Shown here one piece after another: positions 28,842 to 36,985 of a DNA stretch of 64,000 nt. Location: the NCBI RefSeq assembly GCF_006376615.1, contig NZ_VEXQ01000003.1, positions 308,013 to 372,012 of the forward strand, read 5' to 3'. Source of the DNA: Buttiauxella sp. B2. Lineage in GTDB: Bacteria; Pseudomonadota; Gammaproteobacteria; Enterobacterales; Enterobacteriaceae. Positions within the stretch are counted from its first letter, which is position 1; every line of letters begins with the position of its first letter. The notes beneath the pieces were generated by a model. It worked only from the letters and a program-made list of their open reading frames with translations. It made no database searches and was not told where the DNA came from. Both the position numbers and the translations under genes were made by a program.

Positions 28842-29540
28842 TCAATCGTCAGAAACTTTGCGGTAAAGACGCCTTGGATGGCCGATATTTCCGTACAGCA
28901 TCTCAACGCCGATAAAGCCAATTTCCACACAGTATTCAAGATAGCGGCGACCTGTGGTTTTGCTGATCCCGACCTCTTCCACAACCTGTTCTACCGACCA
29001 ACTGGTGTCCGGGTTAGCGGTAAAAACGCGCTGAACGCGTTCCAGAGTATTGCTCTCAATTCCTTTTGTTGACGGGGTTGGCGGGGCTTCGCTGGCTGGC
29101 AGATTAAACAGCCGATCCAGTGAACTTTGATCAACCACCTTCACATTGCGTAATGTCTGTACCATTTGCATAAAGCGTTCCAGTGAGGCCTGCAAACGGT
29201 GAAAAGACACCGGTTTAATAATGTAATCGAACGCGCCACTGCGCATTGCATGGCTGCAGGTGCGCATATCGCTGGCGGCAGTGATGAAAATCACCGAGCA
29301 ATCAAAGGTTTTTAGAAGCGGGTCGTCTATTAAATCCACGCCCTGGCCATCCGGCAAATAGTTATCGAGCAGTATCAGGCGTGGCTGATGTAACCGAATC
29401 AGGGCGTAGGCCTGTTCAAGCGTCGCGGCTATCCCAACGACGTGCAGATGAAAATTTTGCTCGATAAAATCACGATGCAAACTGGCAAGGTGAGGCTCAT
29501 CTTCCACAATGACGACATCGAATGTAGTGGTGTTATTCAT
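28842..29540 (-). CDS. CitB/DcuR-family response regulator
   Basis: 232 residues from ATG 29540, which overlaps the kinase stop by eight bases. The receiver domain has DVVIVEDEPHLASLH and phosphoacceptor Asp59 (LLDNYLPDGQG). The C-terminal part carries a helix-turn-helix (SVEQVVEEVGISKTTGRRYL) as in DpiA and DcuR. It should activate nearby transport genes when phosphorylated by the adjacent kinase. The 186-base gap before the binding-protein gene has a short GGCCA palindrome but no motif I can name. Confidence 0.85.
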   Translation of the reverse strand: MNNTTTFDVVIVEDEPHLASLHRDFIEQNFHLHVVGIAATLEQAYALIRLHQPRLILLDNYLPDGQGVDLIDDPLLKTFDCSVIFITAASDMRTCSHAMRSGAFDYIIKPVSFHRLQASLERFMQMVQTLRNVKVVDQSSLDRLFNLPASEAPPTPSTKGIESNTLERVQRVFTANPDTSWSVEQVVEEVGISKTTGRRYLEYCVEIGFIGVEMLYGNIGHPRRLYRKVSDD

Positions 29541-31215
29541 GGTGTTGCCCTGATGAAACATGGGTCGTGAACGGGACGAAAACCGAAAATATCGTACCCT
29601 GCGGAGTATTGTCTGCGATTTCGATGCTACCGCCAGCCTGATGAACGTATCCCGCTACCAGGTAAAGGCCGATACCATGTTCCGAACCACCCATTTCGTG
29701 GTCGTTAGACGGTTTGCTGGTGACGCCTTGTTCAAAAATATGCGGTTTCAGCGCATCATCCACGCCGCAGCCTCTGTCGGCTACTTCAATTAGTAGCTCC
29801 TGATTTCTGTCTGAAATATACAGTTCTACCGGTGATGAAGCGTTATGGGCTTTCAGCGTGGCATCGACGGCGTTATCCAGCAAATTGCCAATAACCGACA
29901 TTAATTCAGTTTCGCTGATTGTCGCTGGAATACGGGTTAACTGGCAGGCAGGATCGAACGCCAGCTCGATGCCTTTTTCCCGCGCACTGACGTATTTCCC
30001 CAGCAGCAGGCCGCACAATGCAGGTGATGTGAAACGTGCTGAGACAAAATCCAGCACTTCTTGAGCGCCTGCGGATTGCGCTTGAATATAACTCATCGCA
30101 TCGTCATAACGCTGCATGTGCAATAAACCAGCCAGCGTCGCGGTCCAATTCAATTGTTCGTGCCGCATAATGCGCAGATTATCGGCATAGCGTTTCACCT
30201 GGCTTAACTGGCGGCTCAAGGTATTAATGTCGTTTTTGTCACGGAAACTAAACACCCAGCCGCTTTCAGTGCCGGGTTCCAGTTTGATAGGTACGCGGTT
30301 AACGATCATCTGCCGCTGATTCAATACGGTGACCTGATCGTGATAGCTGCTATTTTCTGTTCCGCTTTGGGTGAAAAATGCCGGTGGAGTCTGCAACACA
30401 TCTTCCAGCGGTTTTCCAATGAGTTCACTTTCGGTCTGTCGAATGTCGAGCAACTCTCTTGCGGCGCGGTTAATTAATATCAGCTGCTTCTCGGCGTTAA
30501 TGGCAAAGACACCTTCATACATCGCTTCGAGCAAGGCTTTTTGTTGCAACACCAGCAGCGCGATATCTTTGGGTTCAAGCCAAAGCATTTGTTTTTTGAC
30601 GTTGCGGGTAAACATCCACGAAAAAATAAACAGTAGCGCCAGGAGCAACAGACCGTATAGACCCGCCTGCCAGAGAAGGCGGGAACTAATATTGTCGATA
30701 TAGGAAGTGAGATAACCGACCGAGACGATACCGATAACCTGTTTATTCGCATTGAAGATCGGTGCTTTGCTGCGTAATGAAAAACCGATACCGCCCTGGC
30801 GTGCGGAAATAATGGTTTTCCCTTGCAGAACTTCGGCATTATCACCACCGATCATCGGTAAATGAAGGCGTTCCGGTGATTCCGAGTGATAAAGATGTTG
30901 CTCGCGTACGTCGCCAATCACGATATAACTGGCATCACTTTGGTCGCGCAGCGGCTGAATTAAACGGGCAATTGCCGCCACATCGCGCGCTGCCACATAT
31001 TCCGCAAGTCCTGGCATCAGTGCTATTTCGCTAGCCTGAACGCGTGCGCGTTGCCCCAGATCGTGATGCAGTTGTTTGTCGATAACATGAAATAAAATCG
31101 CGCCCAGCAGCGCTAGCAGTAGGCAGGAAAATACCACCAGAGATAAAAAGAGTTTTACCTGAAAAGGTAATCTACGTGTCATACGACCTGCTGCAGGAAA
31201 ACAAAAGAGGCACAT
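29533..31215 (-). CDS. CitA/DcuS-family sensor histidine kinase
   Basis: 560 residues. Membrane segments at about 20-42 and 180-200 flank a periplasmic PAS/Cache-like sensor domain. A cytoplasmic PAS domain (about 225-330), the histidine region MRHEQLNWTATLAGLLHM and a HATPase domain (VIGNLLDNAVDAT, GCGVDD, GIGLYLVAGYV) follow. Members sense C4-dicarboxylates or citrate directly in the periplasm. Pairing with an ABC importer suggests that the ligand, or a complex containing it, is the transported compound. Order kinase-regulator-binding protein-permease-ATPase on one strand supports a single unit. Confidence 0.85.
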   Translation of the reverse strand: MCLFCFPAAGRMTRRLPFQVKLFLSLVVFSCLLLALLGAILFHVIDKQLHHDLGQRARVQASEIALMPGLAEYVAARDVAAIARLIQPLRDQSDASYIVIGDVREQHLYHSESPERLHLPMIGGDNAEVLQGKTIISARQGGIGFSLRSKAPIFNANKQVIGIVSVGYLTSYIDNISSRLLWQAGLYGLLLLALLFIFSWMFTRNVKKQMLWLEPKDIALLVLQQKALLEAMYEGVFAINAEKQLILINRAARELLDIRQTESELIGKPLEDVLQTPPAFFTQSGTENSSYHDQVTVLNQRQMIVNRVPIKLEPGTESGWVFSFRDKNDINTLSRQLSQVKRYADNLRIMRHEQLNWTATLAGLLHMQRYDDAMSYIQAQSAGAQEVLDFVSARFTSPALCGLLLGKYVSAREKGIELAFDPACQLTRIPATISETELMSVIGNLLDNAVDATLKAHNASSPVELYISDRNQELLIEVADRGCGVDDALKPHIFEQGVTSKPSNDHEMGGSEHGIGLYLVAGYVHQAGGSIEIADNTPQGTIFSVFVPFTTHVSSGQHHE

Positions 31216-31270
31216 CGAATGAGCGTATCACGCGGAGTTGGGGGAATGAACTCCGCGCATAAGGCAGGAA

Positions 31271-31747
31271 TTACAATTTGAAGCCGCCGTCACCAATTTG
31301 CGCTATTGCATACCATTTCATCAGCTCAGATGTGCCAGGTTCACCTTCGGCGGGTGCCCAGGATGCAGAATCTTGTTCTGTGACTGGTTGATAACCACCG
31401 TGTTTCACTTCAAAAATAATACCGCCATTGTCCAACGACAACACCGCGTGCCAGGTTCCGGCATCCATCTCAAGCGCCATGCATTCTTCACCTAAAATGA
31501 CACGCTCAGTCACGGTGCCGTTATCATCAAAATTCAACACCAGAAAGCGCCCGCTCAGTGGAATCAGTAGTTCAAATGTGTGTGGATGGCGGTGCGGGCG
31601 AATATAGGTGCCTGGCTCCATAGCGATAGCCAAACGCTGCACAGGATCGCTCAATTCCGGGTGAAAATTACGGTGGGCACGTAAGCGGGGCGCACGCGCT
31701 GCCGCTTCACTCTGTTGTTGCATGTCACTAAGGGTAATTTGTTTCAT
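31271..31747 (-). CDS. WbuC-family cupin-fold metalloprotein
   Basis: 158 residues. A cupin core with metal-ligand candidates in YIRPHRHPHTFELLIPLSG and DAGTWHAVLSL. It resembles WbuC, a cupin found in O-antigen clusters, and also the wbuC-like gene reported next to mcr-9 on plasmids. Here it is not beside the mcr-like gene but about 15 kb away, upstream of the kinase gene on the same strand (55-base gap). The biochemical role is unknown. Confidence 0.72.
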   Translation of the reverse strand: MKQITLSDMQQQSEAAARAPRLRAHRNFHPELSDPVQRLAIAMEPGTYIRPHRHPHTFELLIPLSGRFLVLNFDDNGTVTERVILGEECMALEMDAGTWHAVLSLDNGGIIFEVKHGGYQPVTEQDSASWAPAEGEPGTSELMKWYAIAQIGDGGFKL

Positions 31748-31880
31748 ATATGCCGCCTGAAGTTAGGTCTGATGAAAGCGATACCACAGATTAACAGCAG
31801 CCTTGTAGTCAGGAAAGGTGGCAAGCTCGCAATCGATGGTATGGTAAGAACAAACCACTCATTTTTCAGGAGATCTGTAT

Positions 31881-32285
31881 ATGCAGCCACATCCAATACG
31901 GCAGATTATTGAGTCATGCGATAAGGCTATATCAGCTAAAGATTTTGACTCTCTTATGGAGTACTACGCGGATGACGCCGCTCTGGTTGTTAAGCCGGGC
32001 ATGATTGCGAAGGGGAAAGACAATATCCGCAAGGCGTTCATTGCCATCTCAGATTACTTCCAGGGGAATCTCGTCGTAGAACAGGGCGAAATGCAGGTTA
32101 TCGAAGGGAGTGGGAATGCTCTGGTCATCATGGAAACGGTGTTGCGTTTTCCTGATGGTAAAGGTGGAAAGGTTGAGACTACGCGCCGAGCAACGTATGT
32201 ATTTCGGCAAGAAAGCGACGGCCGCTGGCTATGCACTGTCGATAATTCTTATGGCACTTCTCTTTTGGATGGTGATACGGCCTGA
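31881..32285 (+). CDS. SnoaL-like/DUF4440 small protein
   Basis: 134 residues starting behind AGGAG. The sequence follows the NTF2-like cone fold: an N-terminal helix (IIESCDKAISAKDFDSLMEYYADDAAL), then KGKDNIRKAF and strands ending RRATYVFRQESDGRWLCTVDN. Such proteins can be isomerases, binding proteins or have no known activity. It is divergent from the wbuC-like gene with a 133-base spacer. Function is not assigned. Confidence 0.7.
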   Translation: MQPHPIRQIIESCDKAISAKDFDSLMEYYADDAALVVKPGMIAKGKDNIRKAFIAISDYFQGNLVVEQGEMQVIEGSGNALVIMETVLRFPDGKGGKVETTRRATYVFRQESDGRWLCTVDNSYGTSLLDGDTA

Positions 32286-32308
32286 AACACGTTGCGACGG
32301 CTCCGAAC

Positions 32309-32458
32309 TTACTCAGAGTAGGCTATCACCAGACTTTCAAGAAAATGCAAGGTTTCAGACATATGGTGGAGAATATTGCCGGTATCAAATATCAGTGCTG
32401 CCCAAAGTATAAGTAGAAGGGCCAGTGCCCCAAGAGCAGAATAATTAAGCATTTTCAT
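32309..32458 (-). CDS. Possible 49-residue single-pass membrane protein
   Basis: An ATG at 32458 opens a 49-codon frame ending TAA at 32309. The protein starts MKMLNYSALGALALLL and has one hydrophobic segment (about residues 8-24), then a polar tail with three His. It fills most of an otherwise empty gap between the SnoaL-like gene and the SDR terminator. A perfect 20-bp palindrome lies 23 bases upstream of the start. The ribosome site is weak, which is the main doubt. No relative is recognised. Confidence 0.4.
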   Translation of the reverse strand: MKMLNYSALGALALLLILWAALIFDTGNILHHMSETLHFLESLVIAYSE

Positions 32459-32480
32459 ACGTTATTGATAGAGGATTCTT

Positions 32481-32500
32481 ATTGATATAATTATATCAAT
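32481..32500. promoter_or_regulatory. Perfect 20-bp palindrome
   Basis: ATTGATATAATTATATCAAT is fully self-complementary. It lies upstream of the small membrane-protein frame and downstream of the SDR terminator, so it is placed as an operator for that small gene. AT-rich palindromes also arise by chance or as promoter parts. Confidence 0.45.
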
Positions 32501-32546
32501 CTAACTACAACCTCAATTCAACGAAGTGCCTTTTACAAAATTATGC

Positions 32547-32574
32547 AAAAAAGCGGGACGAATCCCGCTTTTTA
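32547..32574. terminator. Terminator after the SDR gene
   Basis: AAGCGGGA and TCCCGCTT, loop CGAA, with A-run on one side and T-run on the other. On the minus strand it follows the SDR stop within 4 bases. Confidence 0.85.
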
Positions 32575-32577
32575 CGC

Positions 32578-33372
32578 TTATTGCTTCTGATAACGCGGTG
32601 CGGGAACGCCTGTGCGGGAGGCATCGAATATCCCCAGTCGTGCAGATTCATAAGCTTCCCACAGCGCCAGATCGTGCAGCGGCGGCACGGTAACTTCTTC
32701 GCCCTGGTCAAGGCCCGCCAGTGCGGCATCAACCATATTTTCGGCAGTCATGATGGAATCAGGTGCTAAATGATCCATTGATACGCCAGAAACATCCCAA
32801 ATTTCCGTGGCAGTAACTGCAGGCAATACAGCTTGAATGCGCACATTGCTACCAGCAATTTCTTGCTGCAATCCGCGAGTGAAATTCAGCACATAGCCTT
32901 TGGTGCCGCTATACACGGCACTACCTGCGATGGCATGGAGTGAAACCACCGAAGCGATGTTGATAATGGTACCGCTATTTTGTGCCTGAAAGCGGGTGAG
33001 GGCGACAAGGCTTAATCGAGTCAACGCGGTGATATTGAGCGTGATGTCTGCCTCATGTAATTCAGCGTTGCCTGCGGTAAATGCGGCAAGATGCGCAGTT
33101 CCGGCATTATTGACCAGCACTTTAAGCCCTTCAGTGCTATGTAACGCGTCTTCAACCACGCTAATACCTTCATCACTTGCCAGGTCTGCTGGCAGCGTCT
33201 GAACTGAAATACCGTAAAGCGATTCTAATTTTGCGGCCAGTTCGCGCAGTCTTTCTTCACGGCGGGCAACGAGCAGCAGTGAGTAGCCGCGAGCAGCGAA
33301 GCGCTCTGCATATACCGCGCCAATGCCTGAAGATGCGCCGGTTATTACTGCAACAGAATGAGAAGTGGTCAT
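32578..33372 (-). CDS. Short-chain dehydrogenase/reductase
   Basis: 264 residues, classical SDR. Cofactor motif TGASSGIG (residues 11-18), NNAG and the catalytic Tyr/Lys in YSGTKGY, with upstream Ser in ASVVSLHA. The Arg pair after the second strand (VARREERLREL) suggests NADP(H) preference. The substrate is unknown. An HxlR regulator gene lies upstream on the same strand, and both genes carry the same 17-bp operator-like sequence, so redox- or electrophile-responsive control is likely. Confidence 0.85.
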   Translation of the reverse strand: MTTSHSVAVITGASSGIGAVYAERFAARGYSLLLVARREERLRELAAKLESLYGISVQTLPADLASDEGISVVEDALHSTEGLKVLVNNAGTAHLAAFTAGNAELHEADITLNITALTRLSLVALTRFQAQNSGTIINIASVVSLHAIAGSAVYSGTKGYVLNFTRGLQQEIAGSNVRIQAVLPAVTATEIWDVSGVSMDHLAPDSIMTAENMVDAALAGLDQGEEVTVPPLHDLALWEAYESARLGIFDASRTGVPAPRYQKQ

Positions 33373-33436
33373 GGTAGCCTCGTCAGTGAAAGATGTTGTG
33401 GTTTAATAATGAAACTAAATTAAAGGTAGGTTGAAT

Positions 33437-33453
33437 GGTTTTATAATGCAACC
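33437..33453. promoter_or_regulatory. Candidate HxlR operator before the SDR gene
   Basis: GGTTTTATAATGCAACC matches the perfect palindrome at 34035-34051 in 14 of 17 positions and lies about 65 bases upstream of the SDR start. Confidence 0.6.
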
Positions 33454-33552
33454 ATATTGCGTCGGTTTTTCTACTTCTGCGTTGGGACTAATACGGCCTG
33501 AAAAAATAAGCGCCCTAATTTCAGGCGCTTGGGTACATTTGGGGAATGGAAA

Positions 33553-34008
33553 TTATTCGGCGGGAACGGTACTGCGTTCAAGGACTACTTCATCGGGTGT
33601 AATCGTGCGCCCATCTTGAGCTTGCAACGTAAGTTTTCTCAGCGGTTGATGATGCTTGTTGTCGACCAGGATGTTACATTTTTCTTTACTATCAAAAAGA
33701 TATTCACCACCCCATTGCGACAGTGCAACCAATACCATTTGCAGCGCGCGTCCTTTTTCAGTCAGCACATACTCATTCCAGGCGCTGCCATCGGTTGCCG
33801 GGCGCACAGCCAAAATCCCTTGCTCAACGAGCTGTTTTAACCGCTGAGTCAGCATATTTTTGGCGATGCCGAGGCTTTTCTGGAACTCACCAAAACGTGT
33901 CAGGCCATTTAAAGCATCGCGCACGATCAGTAACGTCCACCAGTCGCCGATGATATCCAGCGTTCGGGCGACCGAGCAGGTACTGCCTTCCAGACTTTTG
34001 CGTTTCAT
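33553..34008 (-). CDS. HxlR-family transcriptional regulator
   Basis: 151 residues. The winged helix begins CSVARTLDIIGDWWTLLIVR, the family signature with an N-terminal cysteine, followed by RFGEFQKSLGIAKNMLTQRL and the wing. HxlR proteins often sense electrophiles or oxidants through that cysteine and control nearby reductase genes. The start at 34008 is followed by basic residues. Its own upstream region has a perfect 17-bp palindrome, consistent with autorepression. Confidence 0.88.
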   Translation of the reverse strand: MKRKSLEGSTCSVARTLDIIGDWWTLLIVRDALNGLTRFGEFQKSLGIAKNMLTQRLKQLVEQGILAVRPATDGSAWNEYVLTEKGRALQMVLVALSQWGGEYLFDSKEKCNILVDNKHHQPLRKLTLQAQDGRTITPDEVVLERSTVPAE

Positions 34009-34034
34009 TGATTCTCCCTGGCAAATCGTTATCT

Positions 34035-34051
34035 GGTTTTATTATAAAACC
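34035..34051. promoter_or_regulatory. Candidate HxlR operator before its own gene
   Basis: GGTTTTAT-T-ATAAAACC is a perfect palindrome 27-43 bases upstream of the HxlR start. A close copy is found before the SDR gene. Confidence 0.65.
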
Positions 34052-34176
34052 TATTTACTGCATTGAGTAGTTTTCCTTCACCCTGTGATTTTGCGATCGA
34101 CTCAAAAGGCGGCATAGCTATTTTCTGCCACACTGTATTTGGCATTTTTGTGCAATAACCTCTTGAGGATTAAGGG

Positions 34177-35427
34177 ATGAATAAAAAAACGATCGCGGCA
34201 TTACTGACTTTGACTTGCTTCGCCCCTGCATTGGCGCAAGCCGAAACAACGCCACAGGGTTATCAGCTCGAACAAGTTCTATTAATGAGTCGCCATAACC
34301 TGCGCGCGCCGCTCGCCAATAATGGCAGCGTATTAGAACAGTCTACCGCGCAATCCTGGCCTGAATGGGATGTTCCTGGCGGCCAGCTCACCACTAAGGG
34401 TGGCGTGCTGGAAGTGTATATGGGGCATTATCTGCGCGAGTGGCTTGCGGAGCAGGGTTTAGTGAAAAGTGGTGAATGTCCAACGCCACAAAGTGTTTAC
34501 GCCTACGCCAACAGTTTGCAGCGCACCGTTGCAACGGCACAGTTCTTTATCACTGGTGCTTTTCCTGGCTGTGATGTGCCTGTCCATCACCAGGAAAAAA
34601 TGGGCACCATGGACCCCACGTTTAATCCCGTCATCACCAACAACTCACCTGAATTTAAGCAAGAAGCGGTGAAGGCGATGGAAGCCCAACGCGAACATTA
34701 CAAACTCGACGACAGTTACCAGCTTCTTGAGCAAATTGTCGGGTTTAACGACTCGCCAAGCTGTAAAGAAAAACAGAAGTGTTCCTTGACCGCTGAAAAA
34801 GACAAATTTAGCGCCAATGCCACGGAAGAACCTGGTGTGAGTGGCCCGCTTAAAGTTGGCAACTCGTTGGTGGATGCCTTTACGCTGCAATATTACGAGG
34901 GTATGCCGCTTGATAATGTTGCCTGGGGGAAAATCAAAACTGACGAGCAATGGAAGGTGTTATCGCAGCTGAAAAATGGCTATCAGGATACGTTGTTCAC
35001 TTCCCCACAAGTTGCACGAAATGTGGCAGCACCGTTGATTAAATATATTCAAAAAGCGCTGGCGGGAAGTGATAACAAAGGGCCAAAAATTACCCTGTTG
35101 GTGGGGCATGACTCCAACATTGCGTCATTGCTAACAGCGCTGGATTTCAAACCTTACCAACTGCCGCAACAGTATGAGCGCACGCCAATCGGCGGGAAAA
35201 TCATGTTCCAGCGCTGGCATGATGCAAATAACAACCGTGATTTGATGAAGGTGGAATACGTTTATCAAAGTACTGAACAATTGCGTAAGGCTGATGTGTT
35301 AAGTCTGCAACAACCGCCGCAACGGGTAACGCTCCAGCTTAATGGCTGTCCGACTGATGCGAATGGTTTTTGTCCGTGGGATAAATTTACTGATGTGTTA
35401 GCGAAGAGTGTAAAAGAGGCGAAATAA
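34177..35427 (+). CDS. agp: Periplasmic glucose-1-phosphatase
   Basis: 416 residues, E. coli Agp being about 413. Signal peptide about 1-22 (ALAQA). Histidine acid phosphatase motif SRHNLRAP (His40 nucleophile) and distal VGHDSN. It releases glucose from glucose-1-phosphate in the periplasm. It is followed convergently by yccJ and wrbA, the E. coli order. Confidence 0.95.
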   Translation: MNKKTIAALLTLTCFAPALAQAETTPQGYQLEQVLLMSRHNLRAPLANNGSVLEQSTAQSWPEWDVPGGQLTTKGGVLEVYMGHYLREWLAEQGLVKSGECPTPQSVYAYANSLQRTVATAQFFITGAFPGCDVPVHHQEKMGTMDPTFNPVITNNSPEFKQEAVKAMEAQREHYKLDDSYQLLEQIVGFNDSPSCKEKQKCSLTAEKDKFSANATEEPGVSGPLKVGNSLVDAFTLQYYEGMPLDNVAWGKIKTDEQWKVLSQLKNGYQDTLFTSPQVARNVAAPLIKYIQKALAGSDNKGPKITLLVGHDSNIASLLTALDFKPYQLPQQYERTPIGGKIMFQRWHDANNNRDLMKVEYVYQSTEQLRKADVLSLQQPPQRVTLQLNGCPTDANGFCPWDKFTDVLAKSVKEAK

Positions 35428-35437
35428 ATAATGTGTG

Positions 35438-35462
35438 ACTCCCCCGCATATCGCGGGGGAGT
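35438..35462. terminator. Terminator between agp and yccJ
   Basis: ACTCCCCCGC and GCGGGGGAGT pair over 10 bp with loop ATATC, between two convergent genes. T-runs are short. Confidence 0.7.
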
Positions 35463-35467
35463 TTCAG

Positions 35468-35695
35468 TTACACGTTCTTCCGCTCTATGGTTTGCTCGCC
35501 CCAGAACAGTGAATCTTTATCTGTCTTTTCAAATGCCAACGTCAGCACCTCGTCGTTGCCATCTTCCCAAATTTTCTCCGCCATTTTTTCGTCGTATTTA
35601 GCCACTTCAAAAATAGCCTCTGCGATTTCAGGAGAGGTGTTACGTAAACTCGCCCATTCACCTACGTGATGAGTTTTTGATTGTTGATTCTGCAT
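35468..35695 (-). CDS. yccJ: YccJ family protein
   Basis: 75 residues, as in E. coli. Conserved [20 protein letters not shown] and C-terminal [16 protein letters not shown] small acidic soluble protein of unknown function, encoded just downstream of wrbA on the same strand (15-base gap), so co-transcription is likely. Confidence 0.94.
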   Translation of the reverse strand: MQNQQSKTHHVGEWASLRNTSPEIAEAIFEVAKYDEKMAEKIWEDGNDEVLTLAFEKTDKDSLFWGEQTIERKNV

Positions 35696-35710
35696 GTACT
35701 CCTCCAGAAT

Positions 35711-36307
35711 TTAACCATTAAGTTTAACGGCAAGGCTTGCTACATGCTCGCCTTGATAACGAGCAATGGAAAGCTCTTCCTGGCTTGGCTGACGCGACCC
35801 ATCGGCACCGGCAATCGTTGTAGCACCATAAGGCGTCCCACCACGAACCTGAGAGACATCAAACAATTCTTGCGCGGCGTAGCCGATGGGGACAATCACC
35901 ATCCCGTGGTGAGCAAGAGTGGTCCATGTCGATGAGATTGTGTGTTCCTGTCCGCCGCCAGTGCCTGTTGAACTAAACACGCTGGCAAGCTTGCCGTGCA
36001 AACCGCCTGATGCCCATAGACCACCAGTTTGGTCAAGGAAGGTGCGCATCTGGCCGGACATATTACCAAAGCGGGTGGGCGTGCCAAAAATAATGGCGTC
36101 GTAATCGGCAAGCTCTTGTGGTGTGGCTTGCGGGGTATTTTGCGTCTTCCCCCCGGCTTTTAAGAAAGCTTCGCCTGACATAGTTTCCGGGACTCGCTTC
36201 ACTGTGACTTCTGCGCCATCCACTTTCTGAGCACCTTCTGCCACAGCGTGTGCCATGGTTTCGATGTGTCCGTACATTGAGTAATAAAGCACCAGAACTT
36301 TAGCCAT
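35711..36307 (-). CDS. wrbA: NAD(P)H:quinone oxidoreductase WrbA
   Basis: 198 residues from ATG 36307. An in-frame GTG at 36316 directly abuts the AAGGAG site, so the ATG, with 8-base spacing, is preferred. Flavodoxin-like fold with FMN loop [25 protein letters not shown] and [12 protein letters not shown]. It reduces quinones by two electrons in the cytoplasm and protects from oxidative stress. Confidence 0.96.
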   Translation of the reverse strand: MAKVLVLYYSMYGHIETMAHAVAEGAQKVDGAEVTVKRVPETMSGEAFLKAGGKTQNTPQATPQELADYDAIIFGTPTRFGNMSGQMRTFLDQTGGLWASGGLHGKLASVFSSTGTGGGQEHTISSTWTTLAHHGMVIVPIGYAAQELFDVSQVRGGTPYGATTIAGADGSRQPSQEELSIARYQGEHVASLAVKLNG

Positions 36308-36428
36308 GTCGCTCACTCCTTACCATTGTCGCAGCGTATTGCTGCACTCCTCTAAAGATATGTGCTGTGGCTCAGAGTGCAAATGAGACGGCGTTTTCAT
36401 TGATTAAGATTAATTTTCCTTGTGATGA

Positions 36429-36459
36429 ATGAAAATGTTGCATTAAGTCACATTTTCAT
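36429..36459. promoter_or_regulatory. 10-bp inverted repeat in the wrbA-ymdF spacer
   Basis: ATGAAAATGT and ACATTTTCAT are perfect complements with an 11-bp centre. It lies in the 382-bp divergent spacer, about 120 bases upstream of the wrbA start. Possible operator; no regulator recognised. Nothing else in the spacer was identified. Confidence 0.35.
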
Positions 36460-36689
36460 AAGGTGACTATTTCACTAAAAATAAGAATATCTTATGGATT
36501 AAGCGGCAAAAAAATCACCCATTCTGGCGATTACATGTTGCAAGATATTACGATTTGGTGGTCAATTACCCTGACTGCACTAAGCTTAGTTCCACGCGGT
36601 AACATCTGTGTAAGCCGCCAGGTGAAAGAATTCTCTTTGACTGAATGCAATATGATGACTTAACTATTTCACCAATCTGGAGGTTAGAA

Positions 36690-36866
36690 ATGGCAAACCA
36701 TCGTGGTGGGTCAGGTAATTTCGCTGAAGACCGTGAAAGGGCATCAGAAGCAGGTCGTAAAGGTGGCCAACATAGCGGCGGGAACTTCAAAAATGACCCG
36801 CAGCGCGCTTCAGAAGCGGGCCAAAAAGGGGGCAAAAATAGCCATGGTAAAGGCAGCAGTAAGTAA
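36690..36866 (+). CDS. ymdF: KGG-repeat stress protein YmdF
   Basis: 58 residues from ATG 36690, which follows CTGGAGG. A longer frame would add an unlikely leader. The protein has two copies of the (R/Q)ASEAG(R/Q)KGG unit and starts MANHRGGSGNFAEDRERA, nearly identical to E. coli YmdF as recalled. Related YciG is a stationary-phase, stress-linked protein. Highly hydrophilic and probably disordered. Same neighbour (wrbA) as in E. coli. Confidence 0.94.
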   Translation: MANHRGGSGNFAEDRERASEAGRKGGQHSGGNFKNDPQRASEAGQKGGKNSHGKGSSK

Positions 36867-36885
36867 CTCGCCAGGCTAACCCCAG

Positions 36886-36912
36886 CCGCCGGTTTTTACC
36901 GGCGGTTTTATT
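36886..36912 (+). terminator. Terminator after ymdF
   Basis: CCGCCGGT and ACCGGCGG, loop TTTT, followed by TTTTATTTT. Confidence 0.9.
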
Positions 36913-36985
36913 TTGTCTCTCCCATTGAAGTGACTGGCGCAAGGTCGCACTATATTCGGCTTGCTTATCTCGTCGTGGTACTTCC

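Noticed and set aside
36463..36663. 66-codon frame upstream of ymdF
   Set aside because: GTG start, weak composition, and it fills the promoter spacer between wrbA and ymdF. No support from any known small protein.
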